Source: Candidatus Hydrogenedentota bacterium (GTDB taxonomy: Bacteria > Hydrogenedentota > Hydrogenedentia > Hydrogenedentales > JAEUWI01). Taken from it: DNA of 64,000 nucleotides. The position numbers were made by a program, and so were the translations under genes. The stretch covers positions 689,440-753,439 of the forward strand of contig JAHBVV010000001.1 of NCBI GenBank assembly GCA_019637335.1. Reading direction: 5' to 3'. Within the stretch, counting starts at the first letter, position 1. Each line of letters begins with the position of its first letter. Shown here in pieces: positions 20,219 through 30,324 of this stretch. Under the pieces are notes generated by a model. That model searched no databases and had not been told where the DNA came from. It saw nothing but the letters and a program-made list of their open reading frames with translations.

Positions 20219-21853
20219 ATGGCCTTCGATACAATGCCCGCCATGCACGCCGCCACGCCTCTTCAACCCGGATCGCCCGGCTTCCGTCTTGCCGGTCTCT
20301 ACCTCAAAACCTTCGCGGTCTATCTTCTGGGGATGTACGTGCTGTGGGCGGTGGGTTTCGAAACCATTTACGCGCACCCGACGCCCTTCTACGCGCTTTT
20401 CGCGCCGGCTTTGGCGCTGCCGGTGGCGGCGGCATTGGCGGCGCTGCTGTTGCTTGGGGGCCGCGACGCGCTTGTACCGCCGCGCCCCGGCGATCGGGGC
20501 CGCCACATCGTGCTCGCGCTGCCTATCTTCCTGGTGGCGGTCGCGGCGGCGGTGCTGGGTCCCGCCGCGGAGGGCCTGGGGCCCGGCGAGGCGGCGCTGC
20601 GCCTGCTGAAGCAACTTGCCTGGCAGATCCCGGCGCTGGCGGTGTTTGGCGTCGGGGCCTGGCGCCTGATCGGGCATGTATTGCCCCGGCTGGCGTCTCC
20701 GGCGCCCCTTCAGCCGGCGGAAACGCGGCGTATCCTGATCGGGTTGTTCGCGTTTTCGATTGCGTTCGCCTGCGGGATTGCGATGATCCGGGGCGGTTTA
20801 TACGGGATCGAGCAGGCCTACGCGCGTTCGGCGTATGAGTACATCGGGGACATCGGGAAGACGCGGAGCATCCAGGCGCTATTTGCGCAGTACCTGGATA
20901 TTCATGAACACTTGTCGATGCACGCGAAGGTGCACCCGCCGGGTCCGATCGCGCTGTTGTGGCTGTTTTCGATGTTCCTGCTGACCAGCAGCCCGCTGCC
21001 GCTTTCGCTGGCGACGGTTGTTTTCAGCTCGCTGGCGATCTTTCCGCTCTACGGGTGGACCAAACGCGTCACGGACGCGCGCACGGCGCTGGTGGCATGC
21101 CTCTGCTACTGCCTGATCCCGTCGGTGGTGCTGTTTACGGCGACCAGCGCGGACGCCCTGTTCACCCCGTTCACGCTGGGGACGCTGTACTGTTTCGAGC
21201 GCGCGATCCGTACGCGGTCCGCGCGTTTCGCCCTGCTGGCGGGCGCGGGCTACGGGGCGATGATGCTGTTGAAGTTCTCGCTGATCGGGGTGGGCGCGTA
21301 CTTCGGCCTGGTGGGCCTTTGGCTGATGCGGCGGCCTGAAACGCGCTGGAATGTGGCGCAGACGGCGGCGCTGATGATTGCGGCGGTGGGGGCGGTGCTG
21401 GGCGCGGTGTACTGGTGGTCGGGGTACGATATCTACGCGAACTTCCTGGTGGCGAAGGCGCAGTTCGATCTGGATCAGAAGCACCTGGACGAACTGGCTC
21501 CGCGGCTGGCGGCGTGGACGTACCGGTTCTGGAATCCGGCGTGCTGGTTCTATTTCGGCGGCATTCCGCTGGCGCTGCTGTTCCTCCGGGAGCTTTTTCG
21601 CGGGGGTGCGGAACGCCGGGCGCAGTGGATTGTGTTTGCGCTGGCGCTGTTCGCGCTGAACCTGCTGTACATTGCCCGGGGCGAGGGGGAGCGCTCGGCG
21701 CTGTACATGATCCCGTTTATCTTGATGCCGGCCGCCAGCCGGCTGGTGCGACTGAATGATGAGTCGGGGGATCAGGGGCCGCTGCTGCTGACGCTTGCGT
21801 TTCTGGCCTACCAGACGTGGTTCACGGAGACGTTTTTCTATACGTATTGGTAG
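20219..21853 (+). CDS. Polytopic glycosyltransferase, GT39/ArnT-like (PMT fold)
   Basis: About 544 residues with ten or more hydrophobic segments. Probably transfers a sugar from a polyprenyl-phosphate donor to an acceptor outside the inner membrane. The loop HEHLSMHAKVHPPGPIALLW has the HPPGP pattern of dolichyl-phosphate-mannose mannosyltransferase-like proteins, followed by membrane helices and SADALFTPFTLGTLYCFERA. Start is uncertain: ATG 20219 (MAFDT), 20234 and 20243 are all in frame; upstream codons look non-coding. The next gene on the strand is a GT2 dolichol-phosphate-sugar synthase-like enzyme, which could supply the lipid-linked donor. Confidence 0.75.
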   Translation: MAFDTMPAMHAATPLQPGSPGFRLAGLYLKTFAVYLLGMYVLWAVGFETIYAHPTPFYALFAPALALPVAAALAALLLLGGRDALVPPRPGDRGRHIVLALPIFLVAVAAAVLGPAAEGLGPGEAALRLLKQLAWQIPALAVFGVGAWRLIGHVLPRLASPAPLQPAETRRILIGLFAFSIAFACGIAMIRGGLYGIEQAYARSAYEYIGDIGKTRSIQALFAQYLDIHEHLSMHAKVHPPGPIALLWLFSMFLLTSSPLPLSLATVVFSSLAIFPLYGWTKRVTDARTALVACLCYCLIPSVVLFTATSADALFTPFTLGTLYCFERAIRTRSARFALLAGAGYGAMMLLKFSLIGVGAYFGLVGLWLMRRPETRWNVAQTAALMIAAVGAVLGAVYWWSGYDIYANFLVAKAQFDLDQKHLDELAPRLAAWTYRFWNPACWFYFGGIPLALLFLRELFRGGAERRAQWIVFALALFALNLLYIARGEGERSALYMIPFILMPAASRLVRLNDESGDQGPLLLTLAFLAYQTWFTETFFYTYW

Positions 21854-22031
21854 GGGGTTAGGCTTTAGGCTTTAGGGGTTTAGGCTTTAGGGGTTTAGGC
21901 TAGAGGCATGCGGCTTGCTGCCCTGTAGCTTTTGCGTTGTGGTTCAACCGGAGCCGAAGATCGGTGGTCTACTGAGTGCATTAGACTGTATTGCCTACAG
22001 CCTAAAGCCTACAGACTAAAGCCTATACACG
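21854..22031. repeat. TAGGCTTTAGG iterated repeat with inverted partner
   Basis: The left part (about 21858-21902) repeats GGGTTTAGGCTTTAG three times; the right part (about 21998-22025) reads TACAGCCTAAAGCCTACAGA, the complement of the same word. The two could pair around a 95-bp interior that includes a TTGCGTTGTGG stretch. It separates the two glycosyltransferase genes. No terminator T-tract was seen. Confidence 0.65.
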
Positions 22032-22052
22032 GTGCTGGAGTGGTATCGAGCG

Positions 22053-22811
22053 ATGTGGCGTGACAAGACGGTTTCGGTAGTTTTTCCGACGTATAACGAA
22101 AAAGAGTCCATCCGGGCGGCGATCGAGGATTTTTTCGCTTCCGGGTATGTGGACGAGATCGTGGTGGTCAACAACAACGCGGCGGAGGGGACGGACGACG
22201 AGGTGCGCGAGACGCGGGCGCGGCTGGTGTACGAGACGGCGCAGGGCTACGGGCACGCGATCTGGAAGGGGCTGGCGGAGGCAACGGGCGATCTGCTGAT
22301 TATTGCGGAGCCGGACGGCACGTTTTCGGGGAATGACGTGATCAAGCTGCTGGCCTTTTCCGACGACGTACCGGTGGTTTTCGGGACGCGGACGGCGCGC
22401 GAGTTTGTGTGGGACGGGGCGAATATGGGGCTTTTCCTGAAGTGGGGCAACTACGCGGTGGGGAAGCTGATGGAGTTTCTGTTCAACACGACGTTCCTGA
22501 GCGATGTGGGCTGCACGATGCGGCTGCTGCACCGGCGCGTATACGAGGAGATCCGGCCGCAGTTCACGGTGGGGGGATCGCATTTCGGGCCGCAGTTGAT
22601 GCTGCTGGTCATTCTGAACGGCTTCGCGTTTGTGGAGATTCCGGTGAATTACCGGAAGCGGGTCGGAGAATCATCGGTCACGGGGAATCTTTTTCGGGCG
22701 TTTACACTGGGCTGCCAGATGATTTGGATGATACTTCGGTATCGGGCGGCGTCGTGGCTGGGAATACTTCCGCGCCGAAAGCGGGCGGATCGCCCCGGCG
22801 GCGGGACTTGA
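22053..22811 (+). CDS. Glycosyltransferase family 2 (polyprenyl-phosphate sugar synthase-like)
   Basis: About 252 residues, GT-A fold. Near the N-terminus VSVVFPTYNEKESIRAAIED is the nucleotide-binding start; IVVVNNNAAEGTDDEV is the next block; the DXD-like site is IIAEPDGTF. The C-terminal part (VGCTMRLLHRRVYEEI; VEIPVNYRKRVGESSVTG) matches DPM1/undecaprenyl-phosphate sugar synthases. It probably charges a lipid carrier with a sugar for the preceding GT39-like enzyme. ATG 22053 was chosen because of a GGAG at 22037; a GTG seven codons upstream (22032) has no ribosome site. The dnaG promoter overlaps its stop codon. Confidence 0.86.
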   Translation: MWRDKTVSVVFPTYNEKESIRAAIEDFFASGYVDEIVVVNNNAAEGTDDEVRETRARLVYETAQGYGHAIWKGLAEATGDLLIIAEPDGTFSGNDVIKLLAFSDDVPVVFGTRTAREFVWDGANMGLFLKWGNYAVGKLMEFLFNTTFLSDVGCTMRLLHRRVYEEIRPQFTVGGSHFGPQLMLLVILNGFAFVEIPVNYRKRVGESSVTGNLFRAFTLGCQMIWMILRYRAASWLGILPRRKRADRPGGGT

Positions 22812-22836
22812 CATCGCGCCGCCAACGTGGTAGAGT
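22808..22836 (+). promoter_or_regulatory. Sigma70 promoter for dnaG-rpoD
   Basis: TTGACA (22808-22813), 17-bp spacer, TAGAGT (22831-22836): a near-consensus vegetative promoter. The -35 overlaps the stop codon of the preceding glycosyltransferase. The leader to the dnaG GTG is about 140 nt. Confidence 0.72.
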
Positions 22837-22983
22837 TTGAACAAGCCTTGACAGGTCCGAGGGGCGTGCTGTGCCTGCGCGCCATTTTGTTAGGGTTTCG
22901 CTACATTTGGGCTGCCGTTTCGGGCCGCAATTATGCGCAAACTGATCTGACTGGTTGCGGGCCAGAAAGGACAAGTTTTTTTC

Positions 22984-24741
22984 GTGGTCGCCTATTCGCG
23001 AGAGGTGGTATCGGAAGTACTGGCCGCGAATGACATCGTACAAATTATTGGCGCCCACGTAGAGCTCAAGGGCGCCGGGCCGGGCCGCAAGAAGGGCCTG
23101 TGCCCCTTCCACCGCGAAAAGACGCCTTCGTTTGTGGTGAGTATTGATCGCCAGACCTTCCACTGTTTTGGCTGCGGGAAGGGGGGCGACGCGTTGCGCT
23201 TTCTGATGGATTACGACGGGCTTCACTTTGTCGACGCGTTGAAGCTGCTTGCCGATCGCGGCAATGTGCGGCTGCCGGCCCAGAGCGCGGCGGCGGAATC
23301 CCAGGACGGGATCCGGAAGCAATTGCTGGAGTTCAACGAGTCCGCCAACCGTTTTTACCAGAAGCTGCTGGCGCACCCGGAGCGGGGAACGGGCGGGCGC
23401 GCGTACCTGGACGGGCGTCGGCTTCGGGCGGAGACGGTGTCTCGATTCGGGCTGGGCCTGGCTCCGGACGACTGGCGGGTCTTGCTGGATGGCGCCCGGA
23501 AGAAGGGCACACCGGAAGCCGTAATTCAGGCTTCGGGCCTGTTCAAGCAGAGCGAGGGCGGGAACGTTTACGACGCGTTCCGCAACCGCCTGATGTTCCC
23601 GATCCGGGATGTTGCGGGGAATGTGGTCGCGTTTGGGGGCCGGGCGCTGGACGACAGCCCGGCGAAGTATATCAATTCGCCGGAGACGGCGGTGTACCGG
23701 AAGAGCCGGGTTCTTTACGCGCTGCACGAGGCGCGGGACGCGATGAAGCGGGAGAAGTACGCCATCCTGGTGGAAGGCTATTTTGACGCGCTGCGCTGTT
23801 TTGACGCTGGTATCGAGAACGTGGTGGCGACGTGCGGGACGGCGCTGACGCCGGAGCAGGCGTCGCTGATGAAGCGTTACGTGCCGGAGGTGGTGCTGGT
23901 TTACGACGGGGACGCGGCGGGCGTGCAGGCGGCGATGAAGGGTACGGGGGTGCTGACGGCGGCGGGCCTGCGGGTGCGGGCGATGGCGCTGCCGGACAAC
24001 CAGGATCCGGACGATTTTATCCGGGACGCGGGCGCGGAGGCGTTTCGCGCGCTGCTTGCGGATGCGAGCGATTTTGTGACGTTTTACGCGCGGCACAGCG
24101 CGGAGCGGTTGGAGACGATCGAAGGCCGGACCGAAGTGGCGCACGAACTGTTCGATATCCTCCGGGGTATCGAGGACGCGGTACGGCTGGATGAATACCT
24201 GAAGTTGGCCGCGCGCGAGATTGGCCTGAACGAGTGGGCATGCCGCCGTGAATTTGAGACGTATGTGACGTCGGGCGCGCGCCGCGGTCCGGCCCGCGAG
24301 GAGCCGGAGACGCCCGCGGCGGCGGTATCGAAGGACGACCGCGACTTTCTTTCGGCGCTGCTTTGCGATGCCTCGCTGCTGGCCAAGGCGCAGCGGGTGC
24401 TCGAAGGACGCCTGGACACGGTGCGCGGCCCGCTGGCGGAGGTGTTGGCGTTGGTGTTTGCGCACGGCGCGCGCAACTTGGATTCTGATTTTGAGTCCGA
24501 GGCCGCGCGGCGGCTGTATTCCGCGGCGGCGGCGAGCGGCGCGGACGAGATGAAGGAACCCGAGACGCTGGTAACGAAACGGCTGAACCGCCTGGAAAAC
24601 GAAGCGCTGCGCGCAGAGAACGCGACGGTTATGAACCAGATCCAGGAAGCGGAACGGGCCGGCGATGCCGGACGGCTGGCGGAACTATTACAACGTAAAT
24701 TGCAACTGGGTAAACAGCTGGAGCGGGTTGGCGCGTTTTAA
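22984..24741 (+). CDS. dnaG: DNA primase DnaG
   Basis: 585 residues. Makes RNA primers at the replication fork. The N-terminal zinc domain has the CHC2 set C40-H43-C61-C64 (CPFHREKTPSF; HCFGCGKGGDAL). The catalytic TOPRIM domain has ILVEGYFDAL, then VVATCGTALT and LVYDGDAAGVQAA with the acidic metal residues. The C-terminal 130 residues are the less conserved helicase-binding domain. The GTG start 22984 is preceded by AAAGGA at 22966-22971. It lies directly upstream of rpoD as in the classical macromolecular synthesis operon; rpsU is not present in front of it. Confidence 0.97.
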   Translation: MVAYSREVVSEVLAANDIVQIIGAHVELKGAGPGRKKGLCPFHREKTPSFVVSIDRQTFHCFGCGKGGDALRFLMDYDGLHFVDALKLLADRGNVRLPAQSAAAESQDGIRKQLLEFNESANRFYQKLLAHPERGTGGRAYLDGRRLRAETVSRFGLGLAPDDWRVLLDGARKKGTPEAVIQASGLFKQSEGGNVYDAFRNRLMFPIRDVAGNVVAFGGRALDDSPAKYINSPETAVYRKSRVLYALHEARDAMKREKYAILVEGYFDALRCFDAGIENVVATCGTALTPEQASLMKRYVPEVVLVYDGDAAGVQAAMKGTGVLTAAGLRVRAMALPDNQDPDDFIRDAGAEAFRALLADASDFVTFYARHSAERLETIEGRTEVAHELFDILRGIEDAVRLDEYLKLAAREIGLNEWACRREFETYVTSGARRGPAREEPETPAAAVSKDDRDFLSALLCDASLLAKAQRVLEGRLDTVRGPLAEVLALVFAHGARNLDSDFESEAARRLYSAAAASGADEMKEPETLVTKRLNRLENEALRAENATVMNQIQEAERAGDAGRLAELLQRKLQLGKQLERVGAF

Positions 24742-24789
24742 TTCGTGGCTCGCGCGCTCTTCAGCAACACGACGAATCGAGGGTAAGTT

Positions 24790-26535
24790 ATGGCCGTAAA
24801 GAAGAAGACGACGACCATCAAGGACCAGAAGACCAAGGAGACCCTGGCGCGCGCCAAGGAGTCCGGGATGCTGTCGTACGACGACCTGGACAACATTCTG
24901 GCGGAGAACGTGGACGAGGTCATGGTCGAACTGACGGAGGCCAACGTTGAGATTGTAGAAGATTACCGCATCGATTCGGAGAAGAAGGAAGAGGAAAGCC
25001 GGCGCGCGAAGATCGCGAAGAAGGCGGAACTCCGGCGCGAGGCGGCGCACAGCCGGCTGGAGCGTGCGGACGACCCGGTGCGGATGTATTTGCGCGAAAT
25101 GGGCCGGGTTCCGCTTCTGACGAAGGATCAGGAAGTCGCGATTGCGAAGCGGATTGAGGCGGCGGAGGCGGATCTGAACGACGTGATCATGGGCACACCC
25201 TACACCCTCAAGGAAATTCAGATGATCGGCGCGCGGCTGCTCGCCGGGCGTCTGAATTACGCCCAGATCTGCAAGGACGAGGATCCGCGCATCCACCACC
25301 GGTTCGTGAACAACCTGCCGGACCTGATGGAGCAGATTGCGGAGCTGGACGGCGCGATTGAAGCCCAGGACAAGCGCGCGCGCCGGCCCGGGGTGTCGGA
25401 GAAGAGCCTCCAGAACGTTGAAAAGAAGCTGGCGGAATGCCGCGAGCAGCAGATCGGAATCGTGTGCCATTTCAACCTGAAGTCTAAGGAGATCGCGAAG
25501 ATCGGGCGGAAGATCAAGGGCCTCAAGCGCCGAATCTCCGCGTGCCGCGACGAGATCGACCGGGTGGAACGCGAGATCGGCCTTGAGGGCAAGGAAATCC
25601 ACGAGCAGGCGGGCAAGATCCGGCGCGCGGCGACGGGTTCGGAGAAGCTGGGCCCGGAGAAGGAGGCGGTCCTGGATGCGGAGCGCCGCCTGACGATCGC
25701 GCAGCGGAAGATCGAGCAGATCGAGAGCGACGCGAAGCTGAACGCGGACGAGATCGGGGCGCTGATCGACGTGATCAAGCACCGCGAGGAACTGATCTAC
25801 AATGCGAAGATGGAGTTGGTCGAGGCGAACCTCCGCCTGGTGGTGAGCATCGGCAAGAAGTACACGAACCGCGGGATGTCCTTCCTGGATCTGATCCAGG
25901 AGGGGAACATCGGCCTGATGAAGGCGGTGGACAAGTTCGAGTACCAGCGCGGCTACAAGTTCTCGACGTACGCGACGTGGTGGATCCGGCAGGCGATCAC
26001 GCGATCGATCGCGGACCAGGCCCGGACGATCCGTATTCCGGTGCACATGATCGAATCGATCAACAAGCTGGTGCGCACGAGCCGCCGGCTGGTGCAGGAG
26101 TATGGCCGCGAGCCGAGCCCGGAGGAGATCGCGGAAGAGATGGAGATGTCGGCCGACAAGGTCCGGTCGATTCTCAAGATCGCGCAGGAGGCCATCAGCC
26201 TGGAGACTCCGGTCGGCGACGAGGGCGATTCGAGCTTCGGCGATTTCATCGAGGACAAGGGCGCGGAGAGCCCGGCCAACGCGACGGCCTTCAGCGTGTT
26301 CCAGGAGCGCCTGGACGAGGTGCTCGGATCGCTCACGGAACGCGAGGAGAAGGTGCTGCGCCTGCGCTTCGGCCTGGGCGACGGCTATCCCCGGACACTT
26401 GAGGAAGTGGGGAGCGTGTTCAACGTGACGCGCGAGCGCGTACGGCAGATAGAGGCCAAGGCGCTCCGTAAGATGCGCCATCCGACGCGGTCGCGCGAGC
26501 TGAAGACGTTCCTCGACTGGAGCCTTACGCAGTAG
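24790..26535 (+). CDS. rpoD: Primary sigma factor RpoD (sigma70)
   Basis: 581 residues. Directs RNA polymerase to housekeeping promoters. Region 1.1 is at the N-terminus (about 10-60), region 1.2 at [20 protein letters not shown], then a charged coiled-coil-rich non-conserved region (about 115-330), region 2 ([16 protein letters not shown] ... [20 protein letters not shown] ... [14 protein letters not shown]), region 3 ([14 protein letters not shown]) and region 4 ([20 protein letters not shown] ... [19 protein letters not shown]). Complete set, so a true primary factor. ATG 24790 follows GGGTAAG. A strong hairpin terminator follows the stop. Confidence 0.98.
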   Translation: MAVKKKTTTIKDQKTKETLARAKESGMLSYDDLDNILAENVDEVMVELTEANVEIVEDYRIDSEKKEEESRRAKIAKKAELRREAAHSRLERADDPVRMYLREMGRVPLLTKDQEVAIAKRIEAAEADLNDVIMGTPYTLKEIQMIGARLLAGRLNYAQICKDEDPRIHHRFVNNLPDLMEQIAELDGAIEAQDKRARRPGVSEKSLQNVEKKLAECREQQIGIVCHFNLKSKEIAKIGRKIKGLKRRISACRDEIDRVEREIGLEGKEIHEQAGKIRRAATGSEKLGPEKEAVLDAERRLTIAQRKIEQIESDAKLNADEIGALIDVIKHREELIYNAKMELVEANLRLVVSIGKKYTNRGMSFLDLIQEGNIGLMKAVDKFEYQRGYKFSTYATWWIRQAITRSIADQARTIRIPVHMIESINKLVRTSRRLVQEYGREPSPEEIAEEMEMSADKVRSILKIAQEAISLETPVGDEGDSSFGDFIEDKGAESPANATAFSVFQERLDEVLGSLTEREEKVLRLRFGLGDGYPRTLEEVGSVFNVTRERVRQIEAKALRKMRHPTRSRELKTFLDWSLTQ

Positions 26536-26560
26536 GCGCAATGCCCCCGGTATTTCGCGG

Positions 26561-26597
26561 GCCGGACGGCGGCGACGCCGTCCGGCTCTTGCGTTTT
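26561..26597 (+). terminator. Rho-independent terminator after rpoD
   Basis: An 11-bp perfect GC stem (GCCGGACGGCG / CGCCGTCCGGC, 26561-26571 and 26576-26586) with loop GCGA, followed by TCTTGCGTTTT. It lies 26 nt after the rpoD stop and before the tRNA. Confidence 0.8.
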
Positions 26598-26634
26598 CGG
26601 GCCGCGAGCCAGTATGATCGCGGCCACGCCCAAC

Positions 26635-26711
26635 GGGCCCTTAGCTCAGTCGGTTAGAGCAGGTGACTCATAATCACTTGGTCGAAGGTTCAAGTCCTTC
26701 AGGGCCCACCA
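26635..26711 (+). tRNA. tRNA with CAT anticodon, most like tRNA-Ile2 (lysidine type)
   Basis: 77 nt with encoded CCA. Acceptor stem GGGCCCT/AGGGCCC; D stem GCTC/GAGC; anticodon stem GGTGA/TCACT with loop CTCATAA, giving anticodon CAT; T arm GAAGG/CCTTC around the loop TTCAAGT. The anticodon arm and variable loop (CTCATAATCACTTGGTCG) look much more like E. coli tRNA-Ile2 (ileX) than elongator or initiator tRNA-Met: the first pair G-C rules out the initiator. Reading AUA would need TilS to convert C34 to lysidine. Methionine identity is the alternative. Confidence 0.9.
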
Positions 26712-26721
26712 TTTAATACCA

Positions 26722-26756
26722 ACGACTTACGGCAATGCCGCAGGTCGTTTTTTTGT
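26722..26756 (+). terminator. Rho-independent terminator after the tRNA
   Basis: Stem ACGACTTACGGC / GCCGCAGGTCGT (one mismatch, one G-T) around the loop AAT, followed by a run of seven T (26748-26754). It lies 11 nt past the tRNA CCA and is the clearest intrinsic terminator in the window. Confidence 0.88.
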
Positions 26757-27021
26757 GCCTGAAGGGGCCGCGTACCAATATCGTGACACTTGGAATTGGC
26801 GGGTTTTGGATATGGGGGGTGGCTCAGGTATTCTGAACGGGATTTTGGGGCGTTGTGGCGCGGGCGCGTTCGGAGTTTCGGTTTGCGTCTTGCGTTGGCG
26901 CTCTTGCTGGATCGGGTGCGCGTGGCGTGATGTTCGCGGGCCTGTGATGGGGTGCGGATGCGGGGATGTTCCGGCCGTTGGTGTGGCGGCGCGGGAATTT
27001 CTTCGCGGTACGGGAGCCGGG

Positions 27022-29511
27022 ATGGTGGATACCGTTGTGCGATATTTCGGTGAATCCGCAGAGATCGAGGGCCACGCCTCGTCGCGCAGGCGCATTCTTG
27101 TGGTGGACGATGACGCGGATTTTTCGGCGGCGATTGGGGATATCCTGGATGCGGAGGGGTATCTGGCGCAGTCGGCCGGGGGCGCGGAGGAAGCGCGCGA
27201 GATTGCGGCGTCGTTTCAGCCGCATGTGGCGCTGCTGGATATCCGTCTGGGGCGGGACAATGGCATTGCTCTGATCGGGCAGTTGAAGTCGGTATGCCCG
27301 GACATTCTGTGTGTGATGATGACGGGTCACGCGGCGCTGGATACGGCGATCGAGGCGCTTCAGCAGGGGGCGTACAATTACTTGCGCAAGCCGATCGATG
27401 GCCTTGATTTGCTCACAACGCTGGAGCGTTGTTTTGAGCGTATCGATCTGGAGGCGGCGAAGCAGGTGGCGGAAGCGGCGCTGAACGAGCGCAATCTGGA
27501 GTTGCTGGCGTTGACGGTGCGGCTGCGCGGGGTCGTGGAATCGACGACGCGGCTTGCGGGGGTGCAGCGTCCCGCGGCGCTGGCTCCGATGGTTTTTGAG
27601 GAGATGCGTTTCGCGACGGGCGCGGCTTCCGGCGCGGTGTACCTGGCGCGGGGCGCGGATTTCTGGCTTGCGCATGTTACGGGGGACTGCGATCTGCCCG
27701 CGGAGCTTCCCGCGCGGTCGCTTGCGGACGGCGCGCTGGACGCGCTTATCCGTCTTCGCGTACCGGTAACGATTTCCGGTGTGGCCGGGCCGGTTTCGCT
27801 GTTTTCGGGGGGTTCCGGGCCGGCAATTCCGGGGCCGCTACTTGCGCTGCCGCTCGGCGGGCATGAGGACGCGCTGGCGGGCTTCGTGCTCTTGTTTCGG
27901 GAGAGCGACGCGCCGTTTTCGGCGCAGGATCGGGACCTGGGCCATTTGCTGGCGTCGGTGAGTTCGGAGATTTTGCGGGCGGCGGAGGTGTCGGAGGCGC
28001 GATCGCGCCTTGCGGCGGCGGTGGAGCACGCGGCGGAGTCGATCATGATTACGGATGCGTCGGGGATCATCCAGTACGTGAACCCGGCGTTTGAAAAGTT
28101 GATGGGCTATTCGCGGGAAGAGACGATCGGCCAGACGCCGCGCATTCTGCGGAGCGGCCAGATGGAGGACGCGTTTTACGCGCGGCTCTGGGAGTCGCTG
28201 CTGTCGGGGCAGGTCTGGCAGGGCCGCTTCATCAACAAGACGAAGTCCGGGGAATTTCTGGAACAGGATGCGACGATATCGTCGATCCGCGACCAGTCGG
28301 GCGCGATTATCAGTTTTGTGTCGGTGGCGCGCGACGTGACGCGCGAGGTGGAGCTGGAGGCGCGTCTGCGGCAGGCGCAGAAGCTGGAGGCAATCGGGAC
28401 GCTGGCCGGTGGGATCGCGCACGATTTCAACAATATGTTGAGCCCGATTCTGGGCTATGCGGAGCTGGCGCTGATGTCGGCGGAGGCGGGCAGCGATCTG
28501 GCGCGGCACCTGCACGAGATCCACAATGCGGGCCAGCGGGCTTCGGCGCTGGTGAAACAGATCCTGGCGTTCAGCCGCCGGTCGAACCAGGAGCGGCGCC
28601 ATGTGAAGCTGCACTTGATTGCGGGCGAGTGCGCGCAGCTGATCCGGGGATCCTTCCCGTCGACGATCGCGATCACGATGGACCTTCAGGATTGCCGCCC
28701 GGTGCTGGCGGATCCGATGCAGATGCACCAGATGATCATGAACCTGTGCACGAACGCGTACCACGCGATGCGTAGCCAGGGCGGCGAACTGACGGTCCGC
28801 CTCCGGGAGGAAACGATCGGGCCCGGCTCGCCGCTGGCCGGTGCGGGTTTTCCGGCGGGGGACTATGTTTGCCTTTCCGTGGCGGATACGGGCGCGGGCA
28901 TGTCGGCGGACACGATGGAGCGTATATTCGAGCCGTACTTCACGACCAAGCGCGCGGGGGAGGGGACGGGCCTGGGCCTGGCGACGGTGCATAGCATTGT
29001 GCAGGGACACCGGGGACACGTCACGGTTCGCAGCGCGCCGAGGGAGGGGTCGGAGTTTGATGTTTACCTTCCGGTATCGGAGGCTGGACAGGCTCCCGGC
29101 CGGACGCCCTCGCCGGTTCCGGGCCTGGTGCGCGGCGAGGAGCGGGTGCTGGTCGTGGACGACGAGCCATCGATTGTGTCGGTGATGCGCCAGGGGCTGG
29201 AAATGATGGGCTACCGGGTGTCGGGCTATACGGACAGCGCCGCGGCGATGCAGGCGTTCACGGCGGATCCGGCGTCGTTCGATATCATTGTCACGGATCA
29301 GACGATGCCGAAACTGCTTGGCCTGGAGCTGGCGCGGCGCGCGCTCGCGCTTCGTCCGGAGATCCCGGTAATCCTGACGACGGGTTTCAGCGATTCGGTC
29401 AACGAGAGCATCGCGCGGAAGGCCGGTATCCGGGAGTTTCTGTTGAAGCCGGCGTCCCCGCGCACGATTGCGGAGCGGATCCGGCGCATTCTCGACACGC
29501 CGCCGGACTGA
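27022..29511 (+). CDS. Hybrid sensor histidine kinase (REC-GAF-like-PAS-HisKA-HATPase-REC)
   Basis: 829 residues, no membrane segment. Order: receiver (about 23-145, acceptor D73 in LLDIRLGRD), coiled linker, a GAF-like segment (about 180-325), PAS (about 335-450, with [20 protein letters not shown]), HisKA with phospho-His H467 in [11 protein letters not shown], HATPase with [20 protein letters not shown] and [18 protein letters not shown], and a C-terminal receiver with D759 in IVTDQTMP. It is a cytosolic phosphorelay hub; no output regulator adjoins it. ATG 27022 follows GGGAG at 27012-27016; the frame reaches back to 26755 but that part overlaps the tRNA terminator and is non-coding. Confidence 0.94.
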   Translation: MVDTVVRYFGESAEIEGHASSRRRILVVDDDADFSAAIGDILDAEGYLAQSAGGAEEAREIAASFQPHVALLDIRLGRDNGIALIGQLKSVCPDILCVMMTGHAALDTAIEALQQGAYNYLRKPIDGLDLLTTLERCFERIDLEAAKQVAEAALNERNLELLALTVRLRGVVESTTRLAGVQRPAALAPMVFEEMRFATGAASGAVYLARGADFWLAHVTGDCDLPAELPARSLADGALDALIRLRVPVTISGVAGPVSLFSGGSGPAIPGPLLALPLGGHEDALAGFVLLFRESDAPFSAQDRDLGHLLASVSSEILRAAEVSEARSRLAAAVEHAAESIMITDASGIIQYVNPAFEKLMGYSREETIGQTPRILRSGQMEDAFYARLWESLLSGQVWQGRFINKTKSGEFLEQDATISSIRDQSGAIISFVSVARDVTREVELEARLRQAQKLEAIGTLAGGIAHDFNNMLSPILGYAELALMSAEAGSDLARHLHEIHNAGQRASALVKQILAFSRRSNQERRHVKLHLIAGECAQLIRGSFPSTIAITMDLQDCRPVLADPMQMHQMIMNLCTNAYHAMRSQGGELTVRLREETIGPGSPLAGAGFPAGDYVCLSVADTGAGMSADTMERIFEPYFTTKRAGEGTGLGLATVHSIVQGHRGHVTVRSAPREGSEFDVYLPVSEAGQAPGRTPSPVPGLVRGEERVLVVDDEPSIVSVMRQGLEMMGYRVSGYTDSAAAMQAFTADPASFDIIVTDQTMPKLLGLELARRALALRPEIPVILTTGFSDSVNESIARKAGIREFLLKPASPRTIAERIRRILDTPPD

Positions 29512-29520
29512 GCGGGGAGG

Positions 29521-30324
29521 TCAGGCTTTGCGCAGGCGTGCGTGGAGCAGGGCGGCGCCGAACAGGGCGGCCTGGACGAGGATGATGGCGGGGCCGCTGG
29601 GGAGGTCGCTGTAGTAGGATGCGGCGAGCCCGGCCAGTACGCCCGTCACGTTGATGGCGAGGGTGTAGACCATCATATGGATGAAGCGGTGGGCGAGCAG
29701 GCGCGCGGTAGCGGCGGGGATCACGAGGAAGGCGGACATCAGCAGTATGCCTACGATCTTGATGGCGATGACGGTGACGACGGCGACGGCGATGGAGAGC
29801 AGGTACTCGTCTCGGAGGACGGGGTGGCCGTCGGCGCGTGCGAGGTTCCGGTCGAAGGTGGCGTAGGCCCACCGCCCCCAGAGCGGCAGCAGGGCGAGGT
29901 TGGCGAGGAAGGCCCCGGCGCAAAGGAAGAGGTCCTGCCGGGTGAGGGCGAGTATCGAGCCGAAGAGGTAGGTGAAGGCGTCGCTGGAGTTGGTTTCGCG
30001 CCAGAAGAGGAAGATGACGCCGAGCGCCATGGCGAGTGAGAAGAAGATTCCGACGGCGGTATCGGCGGCGAGGGCGGTGTGGGTGCGCACCCAGACGATA
30101 CCGGCGGCGACGGCGACGGTAAAGGGGATGGCGACGAGGAGGGGATCCTGTTCGAGGAGCATGCCGAGGGCGACGCCGCCGAACGCGGCGTGGGCGAGCC
30201 CGCTTCCGAGAAAGGCGAGCTGTCGCTGGACGATGAAGGGGCCGTAGAAGCTGGAGACGAGCGCGACGAGGAGTCCGCCGGCGAGGGCGCGCTGCATGAA
30301 GGTGTATTCGAGTATCTCAGGCAT
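29521..30324 (-). CDS. znuB: Zinc/manganese ABC transporter permease (ZnuB-like)
   Basis: 267 residues, eight or so hydrophobic segments, ABC-3 family. Inner-membrane channel for Zn2+ (or Mn2+/Fe2+) import with the ATPase and binding protein upstream on the same transcript. Visible blocks: FIVQRQLAFLGSGLAHAAFG near residue 27 and GILLMSAFLVIPAATARLLA near 190, both standard for this family. Its start overlaps the end of the ATPase gene by 8 nt, so translation is coupled. Metal specificity is inferred from the whole operon and the adjacent Fur-family regulator. Confidence 0.92.
   Translation of the reverse strand: MPEILEYTFMQRALAGGLLVALVSSFYGPFIVQRQLAFLGSGLAHAAFGGVALGMLLEQDPLLVAIPFTVAVAAGIVWVRTHTALAADTAVGIFFSLAMALGVIFLFWRETNSSDAFTYLFGSILALTRQDLFLCAGAFLANLALLPLWGRWAYATFDRNLARADGHPVLRDEYLLSIAVAVVTVIAIKIVGILLMSAFLVIPAATARLLAHRFIHMMVYTLAINVTGVLAGLAASYYSDLPSGPAIILVQAALFGAALLHARLRKA

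Noticed and set aside
22702-26541. Long antisense frames over dnaG and rpoD
   Set aside because: Arg/Leu/His-rich shadows of two essential genes with every motif present on the + strand.
26755-27021. Longer N-terminus of the hybrid kinase
   Set aside because: That part overlaps the tRNA terminator, is Trp/Cys/Gly-rich nonsense and lacks a ribosome site; GGGAG before ATG 27022 fits.
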